The notes: generated by a model from the letters alone, not told the origin. DNA of 64,000 nt from JAWWOW01 sp033851265 (GCA_033851265.1 JAWWOW010000011.1:160800-224799); one strand, 5' to 3'. Counted from the first letter of the stretch, positions 51,679 to 60,374 are shown. A program made the numbers and translations.

Positions 51679-54441
51679 CTAAACTGGAACATCCCCGGAG
51701 GCGCCGTACTGGACTGCCGGCAGCCCCTTGACGTACCAGGTCCTATCTGACGGCCGGTACACCGCAACATCCGTCTTTCCGTCACCGGTGTAGTCGGCCG
51801 GCACCGGGACATCACCCGGAATCCCGTACCGCACCGCCGGCAGCCCCTTCACGTACCAGGTCCTATCTGACGGCCGGTACACCGCAACATCCGTCTTTCC
51901 GTCGCCGGTGTAGTCGGCCGGCACCGGCACATCACCCGGAATCCCGTACCGCACCGCCGACAGCCCCTTCACGTACCAAGTCCCATTGGACGGCCGGTAC
52001 ACCGCAACATCCGTCTTTCCGTCGCCCGTGAAGTCCGCCGACCAAAACCGGAACTCCTGGATCGCAATCTCGGTTGACGTTGCCAGGCTGGTGACGAAGC
52101 CGCCATCAACCTGCTCGTTGAACGCCGAGAACCGGTAGACGTGGTTCGGTTCGAAGGCCGACTCGGGCCCAGACCCGAGACCCGAAACCGTGACTGAGGT
52201 CGTCGGGGCCGAGCTGTGCGCGACGGTGGCTACTGGTGTGCCGTCTCCCCAGCGGGTGGGAGCCGCCCCGTCCTTGAACCCGAATATCTCGACCTGCCCC
52301 CCTACCGGCGGAGTGGGGACGGTGAGTGTGACGGATCCTGCCTCGTACGTCGCAGTAAACGACGCGACGGGCGATTCAACAACCGGCGTGTAAGGATCGG
52401 CGCGCATCACCCGAGCTGTGTCTGTCCACCAGATGTCGCCGGTTGGTGCCACCGTCAGGTCCTGTGGCTGGACTAGAGCGCCAAGAACCGGCGCCCCGTC
52501 CTCGGTGCTTGTGCCTCCACCAAGCACCGCCGCCAGATGCCCGTCGGGCCAGAGCCGCCAGATACCGAAGCTGAAAGAGCCCGTGAAGTAGAAATAGGCG
52601 CTTCCGTCCGACCCAAAGGCGAGCGGACCAAAGACGTCGGAACCCCTCCCGGCGAGCAATGCGTGCACCACGCCGGCGCTATCCACACGAGAGACAATGT
52701 TGCGCTCAATCAGCCAAAGCTCATCTGTCAGCGGGTTGACCGCCATCCCGTAGATCTGGCCGAGATACATCTCGAGCCGGTTCGCACTACGAACCGCCCC
52801 GCCGGTGCCGACCGTTCCGCCCCCAATGAATCTCTCAACGTGGCCGTCGTGTATGCGATACACGTACTGCACGAAGTTGTCGCTTCCGCTGTAGAAGACG
52901 TCACCTACCGCGTTGACCGCGAGTCCCGACGCGTTGTCTTCATTCGGCAGTCTCACCGAGGTCGCAACAGCCCCCTCGGCGGCTGGCCAGTCGGTCGTGC
53001 CTCCACCGGCGATGGTGCGCACTGCACCGTCAGTGTCCATCGCGCGGATGATGGGCTCGACCTGGTCCGAAGTAGCGCGTCGCCAGTCCAGGAAGTACAC
53101 GCTTCCATCCGGTGCTGCCGCGAGGTGCCCGTAGTTGATCGCAACGGCCGTGCCTGAAAGCCCATCGGCGTATCCAGCGGGTCGAGGGCCTCCGCCAACG
53201 ACGGTCCCCACCTTGCCCGCCGCGATGGTGCGGATCGTGCTGTCGACGTTGCTCGACCGCGACGCGAACAGGATCTGCTCGGATGCATCCCTGACGAGGG
53301 ATCCGGGACCGACGAAACCTTGGGTTGCGGACGTGCCGTCAGGCGAGTCCAGCCGGTCGGTGCCGACCAGGCGCGTTCCTGATCCGGCCGCATCACTGCC
53401 ATCGGCAGCCAGTCTGAACAGGCGCCCGTTGATCGGCACTAGCGCGCCGATGTTGTCAGTGCCGATGGGCGTTGATGATGAGCCAGCGCTTGTCAACACC
53501 GTCTTGAGTTTGCCGTCGAGCCCGATCTCTCTGACGGGTGGGAAGTTCGTGTCAGGCATCACTGGGTTAGTGAAATAGACGCGGCCTGCCGTATCGACGG
53601 CAAGCGCGGCCGGACTGAGCGGAGTTCCAAGTGCAGCGGTGCCGTCCGCTGCTTGATCCGTGGGGTTCGTCCCGTTGCCGGCAAGGGTGTGAATGTTGTT
53701 GGAGGTGTCCACCTTCTGGATGTAACCACTCCCCGTGAGGAAGACACTGCCGTCAGATGCAACTATCAGCTCCGCAACGGCCCCGATGCGGGCAGACGTC
53801 GCCGGTCCTCCTTCTCCTGTGTGGCCTGACGTTCCTGTCCCGGCGTAAGGCACCGCAGTGGATGTTCCGGGCGCAAGTCGCTTTACCTGGAAGGTGCTCG
53901 CCTCGTAGATCGTGCCGTCAGCGCCGGCGGCCACCACGGGCGTGAGCGACTCCCGAAGAACATGCAGAACGCCACTCGGATCAACCGAGAAGAGAGTGGC
54001 CTTGATGTCGGGGGAGGTCGCGCTTATTTGCGCGAAATAGACGGCGCCGTCCGCAGTCGCGGCGAACAACCTGAATCCCGTGTTGCTTGGGTAATTGAGA
54101 TAGCGGATCGAGGTGCCGAGCTTGCCCTCGGAGCTGTTGTTCAGGTAACCGCTTGCACCGCCGCCGACGAGTGTGGTGATGATTCCGCTGGTGTGGTCGA
54201 CCTTGCAGAGACGACCGCTGGTCACAACGAATAGGTCGCCTGTCGGACCAACGATTGCACGTTCGACGGCCGGGTATGCGTCTGTCGCCGGCCCGCCCTC
54301 ACCAATTCCTCCGCCAGCAACGATGTGCACCGATGGGCCGACAACCGCGTGCGCAGACGGAACGCTCACGAGAGGGAGCAGGCCGAGTACCGGGCCGAGC
54401 ACGAAAGAGACGCGGCGCAGCCGCGTCAAGACAGACCACAT
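51679..54441 (-). CDS. Secreted NHL/FG-GAP repeat protein
   Basis: 920 residues. Signal peptide (MWSVLTRLRRVSFVLG to SAHA). Residues ~35-700 are NHL-type beta-propeller repeats (IVAGGGIGEGGPATDAY, VAGNGTNPTDQAADG, IAGGGTTDWPAAEG). A fibronectin-like segment follows, then FG-GAP/VCBS repeats DFTGDGKTDVAVYRPSNGTW in 40-residue units. The protein stops inside a repeat at GDVPV, so the C-terminus may be truncated. ATG 54441 gives the signal peptide; upstream in-frame sequence overlaps meaA. Flanked by intact meaA and its remnant, and less GC-rich than core genes: probably inserted. Likely adhesion or carbohydrate binding. Confidence 0.82.
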   Translation of the reverse strand: MWSVLTRLRRVSFVLGPVLGLLPLVSVPSAHAVVGPSVHIVAGGGIGEGGPATDAYPAVERAIVGPTGDLFVVTSGRLCKVDHTSGIITTLVGGGASGYLNNSSEGKLGTSIRYLNYPSNTGFRLFAATADGAVYFAQISATSPDIKATLFSVDPSGVLHVLRESLTPVVAAGADGTIYEASTFQVKRLAPGTSTAVPYAGTGTSGHTGEGGPATSARIGAVAELIVASDGSVFLTGSGYIQKVDTSNNIHTLAGNGTNPTDQAADGTAALGTPLSPAALAVDTAGRVYFTNPVMPDTNFPPVREIGLDGKLKTVLTSAGSSSTPIGTDNIGALVPINGRLFRLAADGSDAAGSGTRLVGTDRLDSPDGTSATQGFVGPGSLVRDASEQILFASRSSNVDSTIRTIAAGKVGTVVGGGPRPAGYADGLSGTAVAINYGHLAAAPDGSVYFLDWRRATSDQVEPIIRAMDTDGAVRTIAGGGTTDWPAAEGAVATSVRLPNEDNASGLAVNAVGDVFYSGSDNFVQYVYRIHDGHVERFIGGGTVGTGGAVRSANRLEMYLGQIYGMAVNPLTDELWLIERNIVSRVDSAGVVHALLAGRGSDVFGPLAFGSDGSAYFYFTGSFSFGIWRLWPDGHLAAVLGGGTSTEDGAPVLGALVQPQDLTVAPTGDIWWTDTARVMRADPYTPVVESPVASFTATYEAGSVTLTVPTPPVGGQVEIFGFKDGAAPTRWGDGTPVATVAHSSAPTTSVTVSGLGSGPESAFEPNHVYRFSAFNEQVDGGFVTSLATSTEIAIQEFRFWSADFTGDGKTDVAVYRPSNGTWYVKGLSAVRYGIPGDVPVPADYTGDGKTDVAVYRPSDRTWYVKGLPAVRYGIPGDVPVPADYTGDGKTDVAVYRPSDRTWYVKGLPAVQYGASGDVPV
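51721..52043 (-). repeat. 120-bp tandem repeats (FG-GAP units)
   Basis: Near-identical units begin at 51721, 51841 and 51961, exactly 120 bp (40 residues) apart; the first two differ at only a few bases over 120, the third is partial and more diverged. They encode the C-terminal YRPSDRTWYVKGLPAVRYG units. Such identity implies recent duplication or gene conversion and a site of copy-number change. Confidence 0.9.
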
Positions 54442-54542
54442 GCGAGACGAGCCCCCGCTGCTGGGAAAACAGAGTTGGCCTCCTAGTTCGATCTGAAGGC
54501 CGGAATCCCTCTTATCTGGCCGCGCGACCCGCTGCGAAGCGC

Positions 54543-56519
54543 CTACGTTAGGCCGTTTGCAGTACGCACGACGTCGACGATGCGCCGCATGATGTCGGTG
54601 ATGCCGAAGTCCTTCGGCGTGAACACGGCCGCCACACCTTGGTCGGCCAGCCATTTCGCGTCAGCGTCCGGGATGATCCCGCCGACGATGACGGGGATGT
54701 CGAGTCCGGCCTCACGCAAGCCGTTCACGATCTCGGGGACCAGCTCGCGATGCGAGCCGGACAGGATGGAAATCCCGACGACGTGGACGTCCTCCTGCAC
54801 AGCGGCAGCAACAATCTGGGCCGGTGTCAGACGGATGCCCTGATAGACAACCTCGAAGCCGACGTCACGCGCGCGCACCGCAATCTGCTCTGCGCCGTTC
54901 GAGTGCCCGTCCAAGCCCGGCTTGCCCACGAGGAATCGCAACCGTCCACCGAGCTCTTGGCCAGTACGCCGGACCGCCTCGCGCACCTCCGCGATCTCCT
55001 GGCCGGCGTCCCCCGCCGGGCTGGACGACGCCGACACGCCCGTTGGCGCGCGGTACTCGCCGAACACCTCGCGCAATGCACCGGCCCACTCGCCGGTTGT
55101 CACACCGGCACGGGCACAGACGAGCGACGCCTCCATCAAGTTGGCATCCGTCTTCGCGGCGTCGCGCAAAGCGCGCAATGCGTCATCGACCGCCTGTGAG
55201 TCACGGCCCGCACGCCATTCCCGGATTGCGTCGACCGCGTGCTGCTCGACGGCGGGATTGACGGTGTGGATCGCTGTGTCGAGATCGGCGAGCAGCGGGT
55301 TGGATTCGGTCTCGGTGAACTTGTTGACACCGACGACGACGTCCTCACCGGACTCGATGCGACGTCGCCGCTCGGCATGCGAGGAGACGAGCTGCGACTT
55401 CATGTACTCAACGGCCTCGACGGCGCCGCCGCGTGCCTGCACGCGGTCCATCTCCTCACGCGCACCGGCGGCGATCTCGGCGACCTTGGCTGCCACGACC
55501 GGTGAGCCGTCGAAGAGATCGGCGTACTCCAGCAAGTCCGACTCATAGGCCAACACCTGCTGGATGCGCAGCGACCACTGCTGATCCCAGGGCCTCGGCA
55601 GACCCAGCGCTTCGTTCCACGCAGGCAGCTGGATGGCCCGCGCCCGCGCGTTCTTCGACAGCGTGACGCCGAGCATCTCCAGCACGATCCGCTGGATGTT
55701 GTTCTCCGGTTGCGCCTCGGTTAGCCCAAGAGAGTTGACCTGTACGCCGTACCGGAACCGCCGTTGCTTCTGGTCGGTGATGCCGTAGCGCTCGCCGGTG
55801 ATCTCGTCCCACAGCTGCACGAACGCGCGCATCTTGCACATCTCTTCGACGAAGCGCACGCCGGCATTGACGAAGAACGACATGCGTTGGACGACCTCAC
55901 CGAACCGCTCGGGCGGCACCTGCCCCGAGTCGCGCACGGCGTCGAGCACGGCGATCGCCGTCGACAAGGAGAACGCCACCTCCTGCACCGGAGTGGCTCC
56001 GGCTTCTTGGAGGTGGTAGCTGCAGACGTTGATCGGATTCCACTGCGGGATCGCGGTGACGGTGTAGGCGATCAGATCGGTGATGAGCCGCAGCGACGGC
56101 ACCGGCGGGAACGCGTAGGTCCCCCGTGAGAGGTACTCCTTGATGATGTCGTTCTGCGTCGTCCCCGTGAGGTCGTCCGGATGTGCGCCCTGCTCTTCGG
56201 CGACGACCTCATACATCGCGAGCAACCACATGGCAGTCGCGTTGATGGTCATCGAGGTGTTCATCTCGGCCAGCGGGATGCCGTCGAAGAGCGCGCGCAT
56301 GTCGCCGACGTGCGAGATCGGGACGCCGACCTTGCCTACCTCGCCGCGGGCGAGCTCGTGGTCGGGGTCGTAACCGGTTTGGGTGGGCAGGTCGAACGCC
56401 ACGGACAGCCCCGTCTGACCTTTGGCGAGATTGCGGCGATAGAGAGCATTCGACTCAGCGGCCGACGAGTGCCCGGCGTACGTGCGCACCACCCACGGAC
56501 GGTCACGCTCACGGGACAT
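54543..56519 (-). CDS. meaA: Ethylmalonyl-CoA mutase (MeaA/Ecm)
   Basis: 658 residues. N-terminal mutase barrel with the MeaA-type signature RPWVVRTYAGHSSA and SVAFDLPTQTGYDPDHEL; C-terminal B12-binding domain with the His ligand in GLDGHSNGAEQ (His539). Converts (2R)-ethylmalonyl-CoA to methylsuccinyl-CoA using adenosylcobalamin. Complements ccr and mce in this window. ATG 56519 has no visible ribosome site but a perfect 17-bp palindrome lies 14 bases upstream. A broken copy of its 3' end lies at 51529-51618. Confidence 0.94.
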   Translation of the reverse strand: MSRERDRPWVVRTYAGHSSAAESNALYRRNLAKGQTGLSVAFDLPTQTGYDPDHELARGEVGKVGVPISHVGDMRALFDGIPLAEMNTSMTINATAMWLLAMYEVVAEEQGAHPDDLTGTTQNDIIKEYLSRGTYAFPPVPSLRLITDLIAYTVTAIPQWNPINVCSYHLQEAGATPVQEVAFSLSTAIAVLDAVRDSGQVPPERFGEVVQRMSFFVNAGVRFVEEMCKMRAFVQLWDEITGERYGITDQKQRRFRYGVQVNSLGLTEAQPENNIQRIVLEMLGVTLSKNARARAIQLPAWNEALGLPRPWDQQWSLRIQQVLAYESDLLEYADLFDGSPVVAAKVAEIAAGAREEMDRVQARGGAVEAVEYMKSQLVSSHAERRRRIESGEDVVVGVNKFTETESNPLLADLDTAIHTVNPAVEQHAVDAIREWRAGRDSQAVDDALRALRDAAKTDANLMEASLVCARAGVTTGEWAGALREVFGEYRAPTGVSASSSPAGDAGQEIAEVREAVRRTGQELGGRLRFLVGKPGLDGHSNGAEQIAVRARDVGFEVVYQGIRLTPAQIVAAAVQEDVHVVGISILSGSHRELVPEIVNGLREAGLDIPVIVGGIIPDADAKWLADQGVAAVFTPKDFGITDIMRRIVDVVRTANGLT

Positions 56520-56532
56520 GATCGAAGTTTAC

Positions 56533-56549
56533 GCGTGGGTAACCCACGC
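56533..56549. promoter_or_regulatory. Perfect palindrome just upstream of meaA
   Basis: GCGTGGGTAACCCACGC: 8-bp arms around one base, between the STAS-gene stop and the meaA start (14 bp from the ATG). Position fits an operator for meaA or a terminator for the upstream gene; compactness favours a protein-binding site. Confidence 0.45.
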
Positions 56550-56562
56550 AGCCGGCGCGCGG

Positions 56563-56883
56563 CTAGGCAGCAGGCAGCGGTGCGAGCGGCTCGCTCGGGA
56601 TGACACGGTTGAGCCGGGTGACCATCAGCAGCCGGTGGATGCGCGGTGGTACGTCGCGGAGCATCAGCCGGCGGCCGGCGCGCTGGGCCCGGCGATGGGT
56701 GCCGACGAGGACGCCCAAGCCAGTCGCATCGATGAGCTCGACGTCGCGCATGTCGATGACGAGGTCGCCCGCGCCTCGGTCGACGGCGTCGTGCAGGACG
56801 GCCCGAGCATCAGGAACAGTGCCCACCTCGAGGTGGCCGACGATGACCACCAGATCGCCTTCGTCGCTCGCCCAGACCCGCAT
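56563..56883 (-). CDS. STAS-domain protein (anti-sigma factor antagonist-like)
   Basis: 106 residues, single STAS domain: LVVIVGHLEVGTVPDARAVL, GAGDLVIDMRDVELIDATGLGVLV and a C-terminal helix. The phospho-acceptor position has Thr (DATGLG) rather than the usual Ser, so phosphorylation control may be retained. No anti-sigma kinase or sigma factor is adjacent. ATG 56883 follows GGAGGTGG by 5 bases; ATG 56898 would overlap that site. The next 272 bp upstream (56884-57155) hold no recognisable element. Confidence 0.85.
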   Translation of the reverse strand: MRVWASDEGDLVVIVGHLEVGTVPDARAVLHDAVDRGAGDLVIDMRDVELIDATGLGVLVGTHRRAQRAGRRLMLRDVPPRIHRLLMVTRLNRVIPSEPLAPLPAA

Positions 56884-57155
56884 GCCTGCCACCTCCATTC
56901 ACTTGCCCGCGTCATAGAGACGCACGAGACGCCCACGACGTTGCACCGGGCTTGTCCGGAGACCCCCACAGGCGTGCCGATCACCGTACGTCGGGATGGG
57001 ACTACTGGGACGCAGACACACCGGAGTCCCCAAATGTCCGATTCTTGGTTGCTGCGCGCCCGCCCACCTACCCCGTCGCTTCGCCGGAACGCCCTGTCGT
57101 ACTGTGCGAAGCGGTTCGAATTGTCGGTTTCACGCGACCAGCGAGGGCGGGTCCA

Positions 57156-57476
57156 GTGGCTATCCAGGCGCACTTCCTGTCCGTCGCGCTGCTCGCGGTC
57201 GGCGCTCTCGGCGTACTCATCGGGATGTCTTGGTGGACCTTCGGACCCTCGACCCGCCGGGCGCCGGTCCGCAAGCGCGCAGGAGACTCGGACTACGGGT
57301 TGCTGGTCCCTGTCGCGCAGAGCCCGACCATCGAGCAGGCCGACCAGCTCTGCGCGTTACTCGCCGACAACGGCATCCGCGCAACCGTGGCACGGGAGCG
57401 AGGGCGTGCGCTCGTGCTCGTCTTCGCGACTGATCTGTCGCGCGCGCGCGATCACGTCCGCAGAGCCGGCGTCTAA
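57156..57476 (+). CDS. Small membrane protein with C-terminal ferredoxin-like domain
   Basis: 106 residues. N-terminal membrane helix (FLSVALLAVGALGVLIGMSWW), basic stretch, then a soluble domain QADQLCALLADNGIRATVARERGRALVLVF resembling DUF2007-type putative signal-transducing domains. GTG 57156 has GAGGGCGGG upstream; the frame extends further to 56952 without membrane features. Tail-to-tail overlap with murA. Function unknown. Confidence 0.7.
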   Translation: MAIQAHFLSVALLAVGALGVLIGMSWWTFGPSTRRAPVRKRAGDSDYGLLVPVAQSPTIEQADQLCALLADNGIRATVARERGRALVLVFATDLSRARDHVRRAGV

Positions 57477-58753
57477 CCCGCCGAGTCGAAGATGTCGGGG
57501 TCGGGCTCGCGCACAACGTTGGCCCCCAACGAACTCAGCACGGCGGGCAAGTCTTCGTAACCGCGATCAATGTGGTGAACGTCGCTGACCGTTGTCACGC
57601 CGTCAGCCACCAAGCCCGCGACGACCAGCCCGGCTCCTGCACGAATGTCCGGCGCGCGGACAGGTGCTCCGGACAGCGCGGGCCGCCCACGGACTACTGC
57701 GTGGTGGCCGTCGGTGCGGATGTCCGCCCCTAGCCGCACGAGCTCGTGGATGAAGGAGAACCGACTGTCGTAGACGTTCTCGGTGACCAATGCTGCGCCT
57801 TCGCTGATCGCAGCGAGAGCGATCCAGTGCGGCTGCAGATCGGTCGGAAAACCGGGGTAGGGCAACGTCACAACGTCAACAGATCGCGGCCGCGACTCCA
57901 TGACCACGCGGAATCCGTTCTCGGTTCCCTCGACGGTTGCGCCGGTCGACGTCAGCTTGTCCAGGACGATCTCAAGGTGGTGCGGCCGAGCGCCACGGAT
58001 CCGCACGTCGCCTTGCGTCATGGCTGCGGCAATCGCGTACGTGCCGGCGACGATGCGGTCGGGCACGGTGGTGTGCTGGACCGGACTCAGCCCGGCGACG
58101 CCTTGTACGACGATCGTCGACGTACCGACGCCGTCGATCTTGGCGCCCATCTCGACGAGCATCGAGGCGAGGTCCACGATCTCTGGCTCGCGCGCGACGT
58201 TGTCGATCACGGTCGTACCGTCGGCGAGCACCGCCGCCATCAGCAGATTCTCGGTCGCTCCGACACTGGGGAAGTCGAGCCAGACGGTTGCGCCAGTGAG
58301 ACCTCGGGGTGCCCGGGCGACGAGATAACCGTGTTCGTTCTCGACCGTTGCACCGAGCCGTTCAAGGCCGACGATGTGCATGTCCAGACCGCGCTGTCCG
58401 ATGTTGTCACCGCCGGGCAGAGCGACGCGGGCCTCGCCGCACCGCGCCAGGAGTGGCCCGAGAACGGCGATCGAGGCACGCATGCGCCTGACCAGGTCGT
58501 AGTCGGCTTCCTTGCCCGGTTGGGCCGGTACCTCGATGCGGAGGGTCCGCTCCTCACCGTCGACAGCACAACCGAGTCGCCGCAACAGCTCACTCATGAT
58601 CTCGACGTCGAGAATCCGGGGCACGTCCTCGAGGACGGTCGTCCCTTCAGCGAGCAGGGCGGCGGCCATGAGCTTGAGCGCGCTGTTCTTCGCCCCCGTC
58701 ACGTGCGCGTCCCCGGACAGACGCGCGCCGCCCTCAACCCGGAAGCGCTCCAT
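57473..58753 (-). CDS. murA: UDP-N-acetylglucosamine 1-carboxyvinyltransferase MurA
   Basis: 426 residues, EPSP-synthase-like two-domain fold. First committed step of peptidoglycan synthesis: enolpyruvyl transfer from PEP to UDP-GlcNAc. Lys22-Asn23 (TGAKNSALK) is conserved. The catalytic cysteine position (E. coli Cys115) is Asp116 in LPGGDNIGQRG, the substitution that makes M. tuberculosis MurA fosfomycin-insensitive. ATG 58753 gives the canonical N-terminus MERFRVEGG. Divergent from the adenosyltransferase gene across 44 bp, as in mycobacteria. Confidence 0.95.
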   Translation of the reverse strand: MERFRVEGGARLSGDAHVTGAKNSALKLMAAALLAEGTTVLEDVPRILDVEIMSELLRRLGCAVDGEERTLRIEVPAQPGKEADYDLVRRMRASIAVLGPLLARCGEARVALPGGDNIGQRGLDMHIVGLERLGATVENEHGYLVARAPRGLTGATVWLDFPSVGATENLLMAAVLADGTTVIDNVAREPEIVDLASMLVEMGAKIDGVGTSTIVVQGVAGLSPVQHTTVPDRIVAGTYAIAAAMTQGDVRIRGARPHHLEIVLDKLTSTGATVEGTENGFRVVMESRPRSVDVVTLPYPGFPTDLQPHWIALAAISEGAALVTENVYDSRFSFIHELVRLGADIRTDGHHAVVRGRPALSGAPVRAPDIRAGAGLVVAGLVADGVTTVSDVHHIDRGYEDLPAVLSSLGANVVREPDPDIFDSAG

Positions 58754-58797
58754 ACGACGAATGGTAGGCGAGCGCCCGTGACCGTAGGCTTCCTGAC

Positions 58798-59412
58798 ATG
58801 GCCGACAGCACTCGGGAAAAAAGCAGTGTGGTCCTCTCCCGCATCTACACCCGAACGGGAGATGACGGCACCACCGCGCTCGGAGACATGAGCCGAGCGA
58901 ACAAAACCGACCCGCGTGTCGCGGCGTACGGCGTGGTCGACGAGACCAACTCCGCGATCGGCGTGGCGATCGCATTGGCTGGGCTTCCGGACGACGTCAA
59001 CGACGCCCTTCGCCGGATACAGAACGACTTGTTCGACGTAGGCGCCGATCTGTGCACGCCCGTCGTGCCGAACCCGGAGTACCCACCCCTGCGGATCACC
59101 GAGCAGGACGTGACCCGCCTCGAGACCGAATGCGACCACTACAACGACAAGCTCGAGAAGCTGCGCAGCTTCGTGCTCCCTGGCGGCACGGCGGGATCCG
59201 CCTTGCTGCACGTCGCCCGAACGATCGCCCGTCGCGCCGAACGCGTCACCTGGGAAGCCATCGACACGTACGCCGACGGCGTCAACCCGGTCGCTGCCCG
59301 GTATCTCAACCGGCTGTCCGACTTGCTCTTCATCCTCGGGCGTTACGCCAACCTCGACGCGGGCGGCGACATCCTCTGGGAGCCCGGGGCGTCCCGCAAG
59401 ACCAACAGCTAG
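58798..59412 (+). CDS. Cob(I)alamin adenosyltransferase, PduO type
   Basis: 204 residues. Makes adenosylcobalamin from ATP and cob(I)alamin. ATP-binding N-terminus YTRTGDDGTTALGD, central VDETNSAIG and RIQNDLFDVGADL, and C-terminal helix RTIARRAERVTW with LNRLSDLLFILGRYAN are all diagnostic. It supplies and may deliver the cofactor to IcmA and MeaA, both encoded in this window. Its TAG stop lies inside the first copy of the interspersed repeat described below. Confidence 0.95.
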   Translation: MADSTREKSSVVLSRIYTRTGDDGTTALGDMSRANKTDPRVAAYGVVDETNSAIGVAIALAGLPDDVNDALRRIQNDLFDVGADLCTPVVPNPEYPPLRITEQDVTRLETECDHYNDKLEKLRSFVLPGGTAGSALLHVARTIARRAERVTWEAIDTYADGVNPVAARYLNRLSDLLFILGRYANLDAGGDILWEPGASRKTNS

Positions 59413-59471
59413 AAGGCCCGACCGGCCACCGCGGTCCGCGCGGAAACGAACCGAACCGGCGTTCGCGTACG
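59410..59471 (+). repeat. Interspersed hairpin repeat, copy 1 (long, diverged)
   Basis: Starts on the adenosyltransferase stop: AGAAGGCCCGACCGG near the 5' end and CCGAACCGGCGTTCGCG near the 3' end, matching the AAGGGCCG ... CCGGCGTT frame of the family. Between this copy and copy 2 lies an imperfect inverted repeat TTGTGAA (59489) / TTCACAA (59522), perhaps a terminator. Confidence 0.45.
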
Positions 59472-59544
59472 GCCCCCGACGGCGATGGTTGTGAAGTTGT
59501 TGCTGTCAGGACCTACACAGATTCACAATCACGACGGCATTCAG

Positions 59545-59592
59545 TGTTCGCGAAGGGCCGTTTCAGTACGGACGAGCCGGCGTTAGCGTTGG
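59545..59592 (+). repeat. Interspersed hairpin repeat, copy 2
   Basis: TTCGCGAAGGGCCGTTTC, a short loop, then GACGAGCCGGCGTTAGCG; ends 4-8 bp before the lipoprotein start. Arms CGCGAA and TTAGCG pair with one mismatch. Confidence 0.6.
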
Positions 59593-59595
59593 GTC

Positions 59596-60294
59596 ATGGT
59601 TGCGCCCCGGCAGCTTCCGTGTTTGCGCGTCGCTTGGCGACCGGGCGGCATTTCGCAGCTCGTGTTGGTAGTCGGCGCTGCAATGGCGATGGCGCTCGCG
59701 GGGTGTAGCGGCGGCAAGGCTTCTCCCAAGCAGGCAGGCTCACAGTCACAACCTTCTGAGCAGGTGCGTTCGGCATCTCCCTCGAGCACATTGCCCGCTA
59801 GATGGTGGCAGTGGGCCGAGTCTGTGCCCAGCGAAAGCAACCCGATCGACGATGCGACTGGCCGGTCATGCGCTCTGAACCAGCCAAGCGACGTCTGGTT
59901 TCTCGCCGGGACACACGGCGGGTCAGCTACCCGCAGGTGCACGGTCCCTGTCGGGCGTCGAATCTATTTCCCCGTGCTCAACCAAATCTGCACGGTGACC
60001 CCCGGCGAGACCAGCGCTGCCGCGATTCGTGCATGCAGCGCCACGCCCGACGTGGCCCGCGCGACCCTGGACGGCACACCGGTGCACGTCGCTACCGCGA
60101 CTTCAGGGTCAGCGTTTCCCTTCACTGCCCGATCCGACTCAAGCACCGGGTTCAGTAAAGGAAGACACTCGGTCGTCGCATGGGGACTATGGGTTGGACC
60201 GCTGGAGATCTCGCAAGGTCAGCACACGCTTTCCTTCAAAGGTCAGGCGGGAACATTCACCACGTCCGTCACGTACCACCTGACCGTCCGGTGA
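59596..60294 (+). CDS. Putative lipoprotein
   Basis: 232 residues. Clear lipobox: hydrophobic LVLVVGAAMAMALAG followed by Cys. The Ser/Pro-rich linker precedes a globular domain with WWQWAESVPSESNPIDD, VWFLAGTHGG and RRCTVPVGRRIYFPVLNQIC, a pattern I have seen in actinobacterial exported proteins of unknown role. Three to four cysteines may pair. First ORF of the repeat-punctuated series; ATG start lies directly after repeat copy 2. Confidence 0.75.
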   Translation: MVAPRQLPCLRVAWRPGGISQLVLVVGAAMAMALAGCSGGKASPKQAGSQSQPSEQVRSASPSSTLPARWWQWAESVPSESNPIDDATGRSCALNQPSDVWFLAGTHGGSATRRCTVPVGRRIYFPVLNQICTVTPGETSAAAIRACSATPDVARATLDGTPVHVATATSGSAFPFTARSDSSTGFSKGRHSVVAWGLWVGPLEISQGQHTLSFKGQAGTFTTSVTYHLTVR

Positions 60295-60325
60295 CGGCTA
60301 CCGAAATTCATGCACCATCCCAACT

Positions 60326-60370
60326 TGCGTAGAAAGCCGTTTCCGCACACGGGTGTCGGCGTGATCGTGC
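60326..60370 (+). repeat. Interspersed hairpin repeat, copy 3 (diverged)
   Basis: TGCGTAGAAAGCCGTTTCCG then CACACGGGTGTCGGCGTGATCG; follows the lipoprotein stop and precedes the 58-aa gene. Weaker match to the family than copies 2 and 4. Confidence 0.4.
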
Positions 60371-60374
60371 GCTG

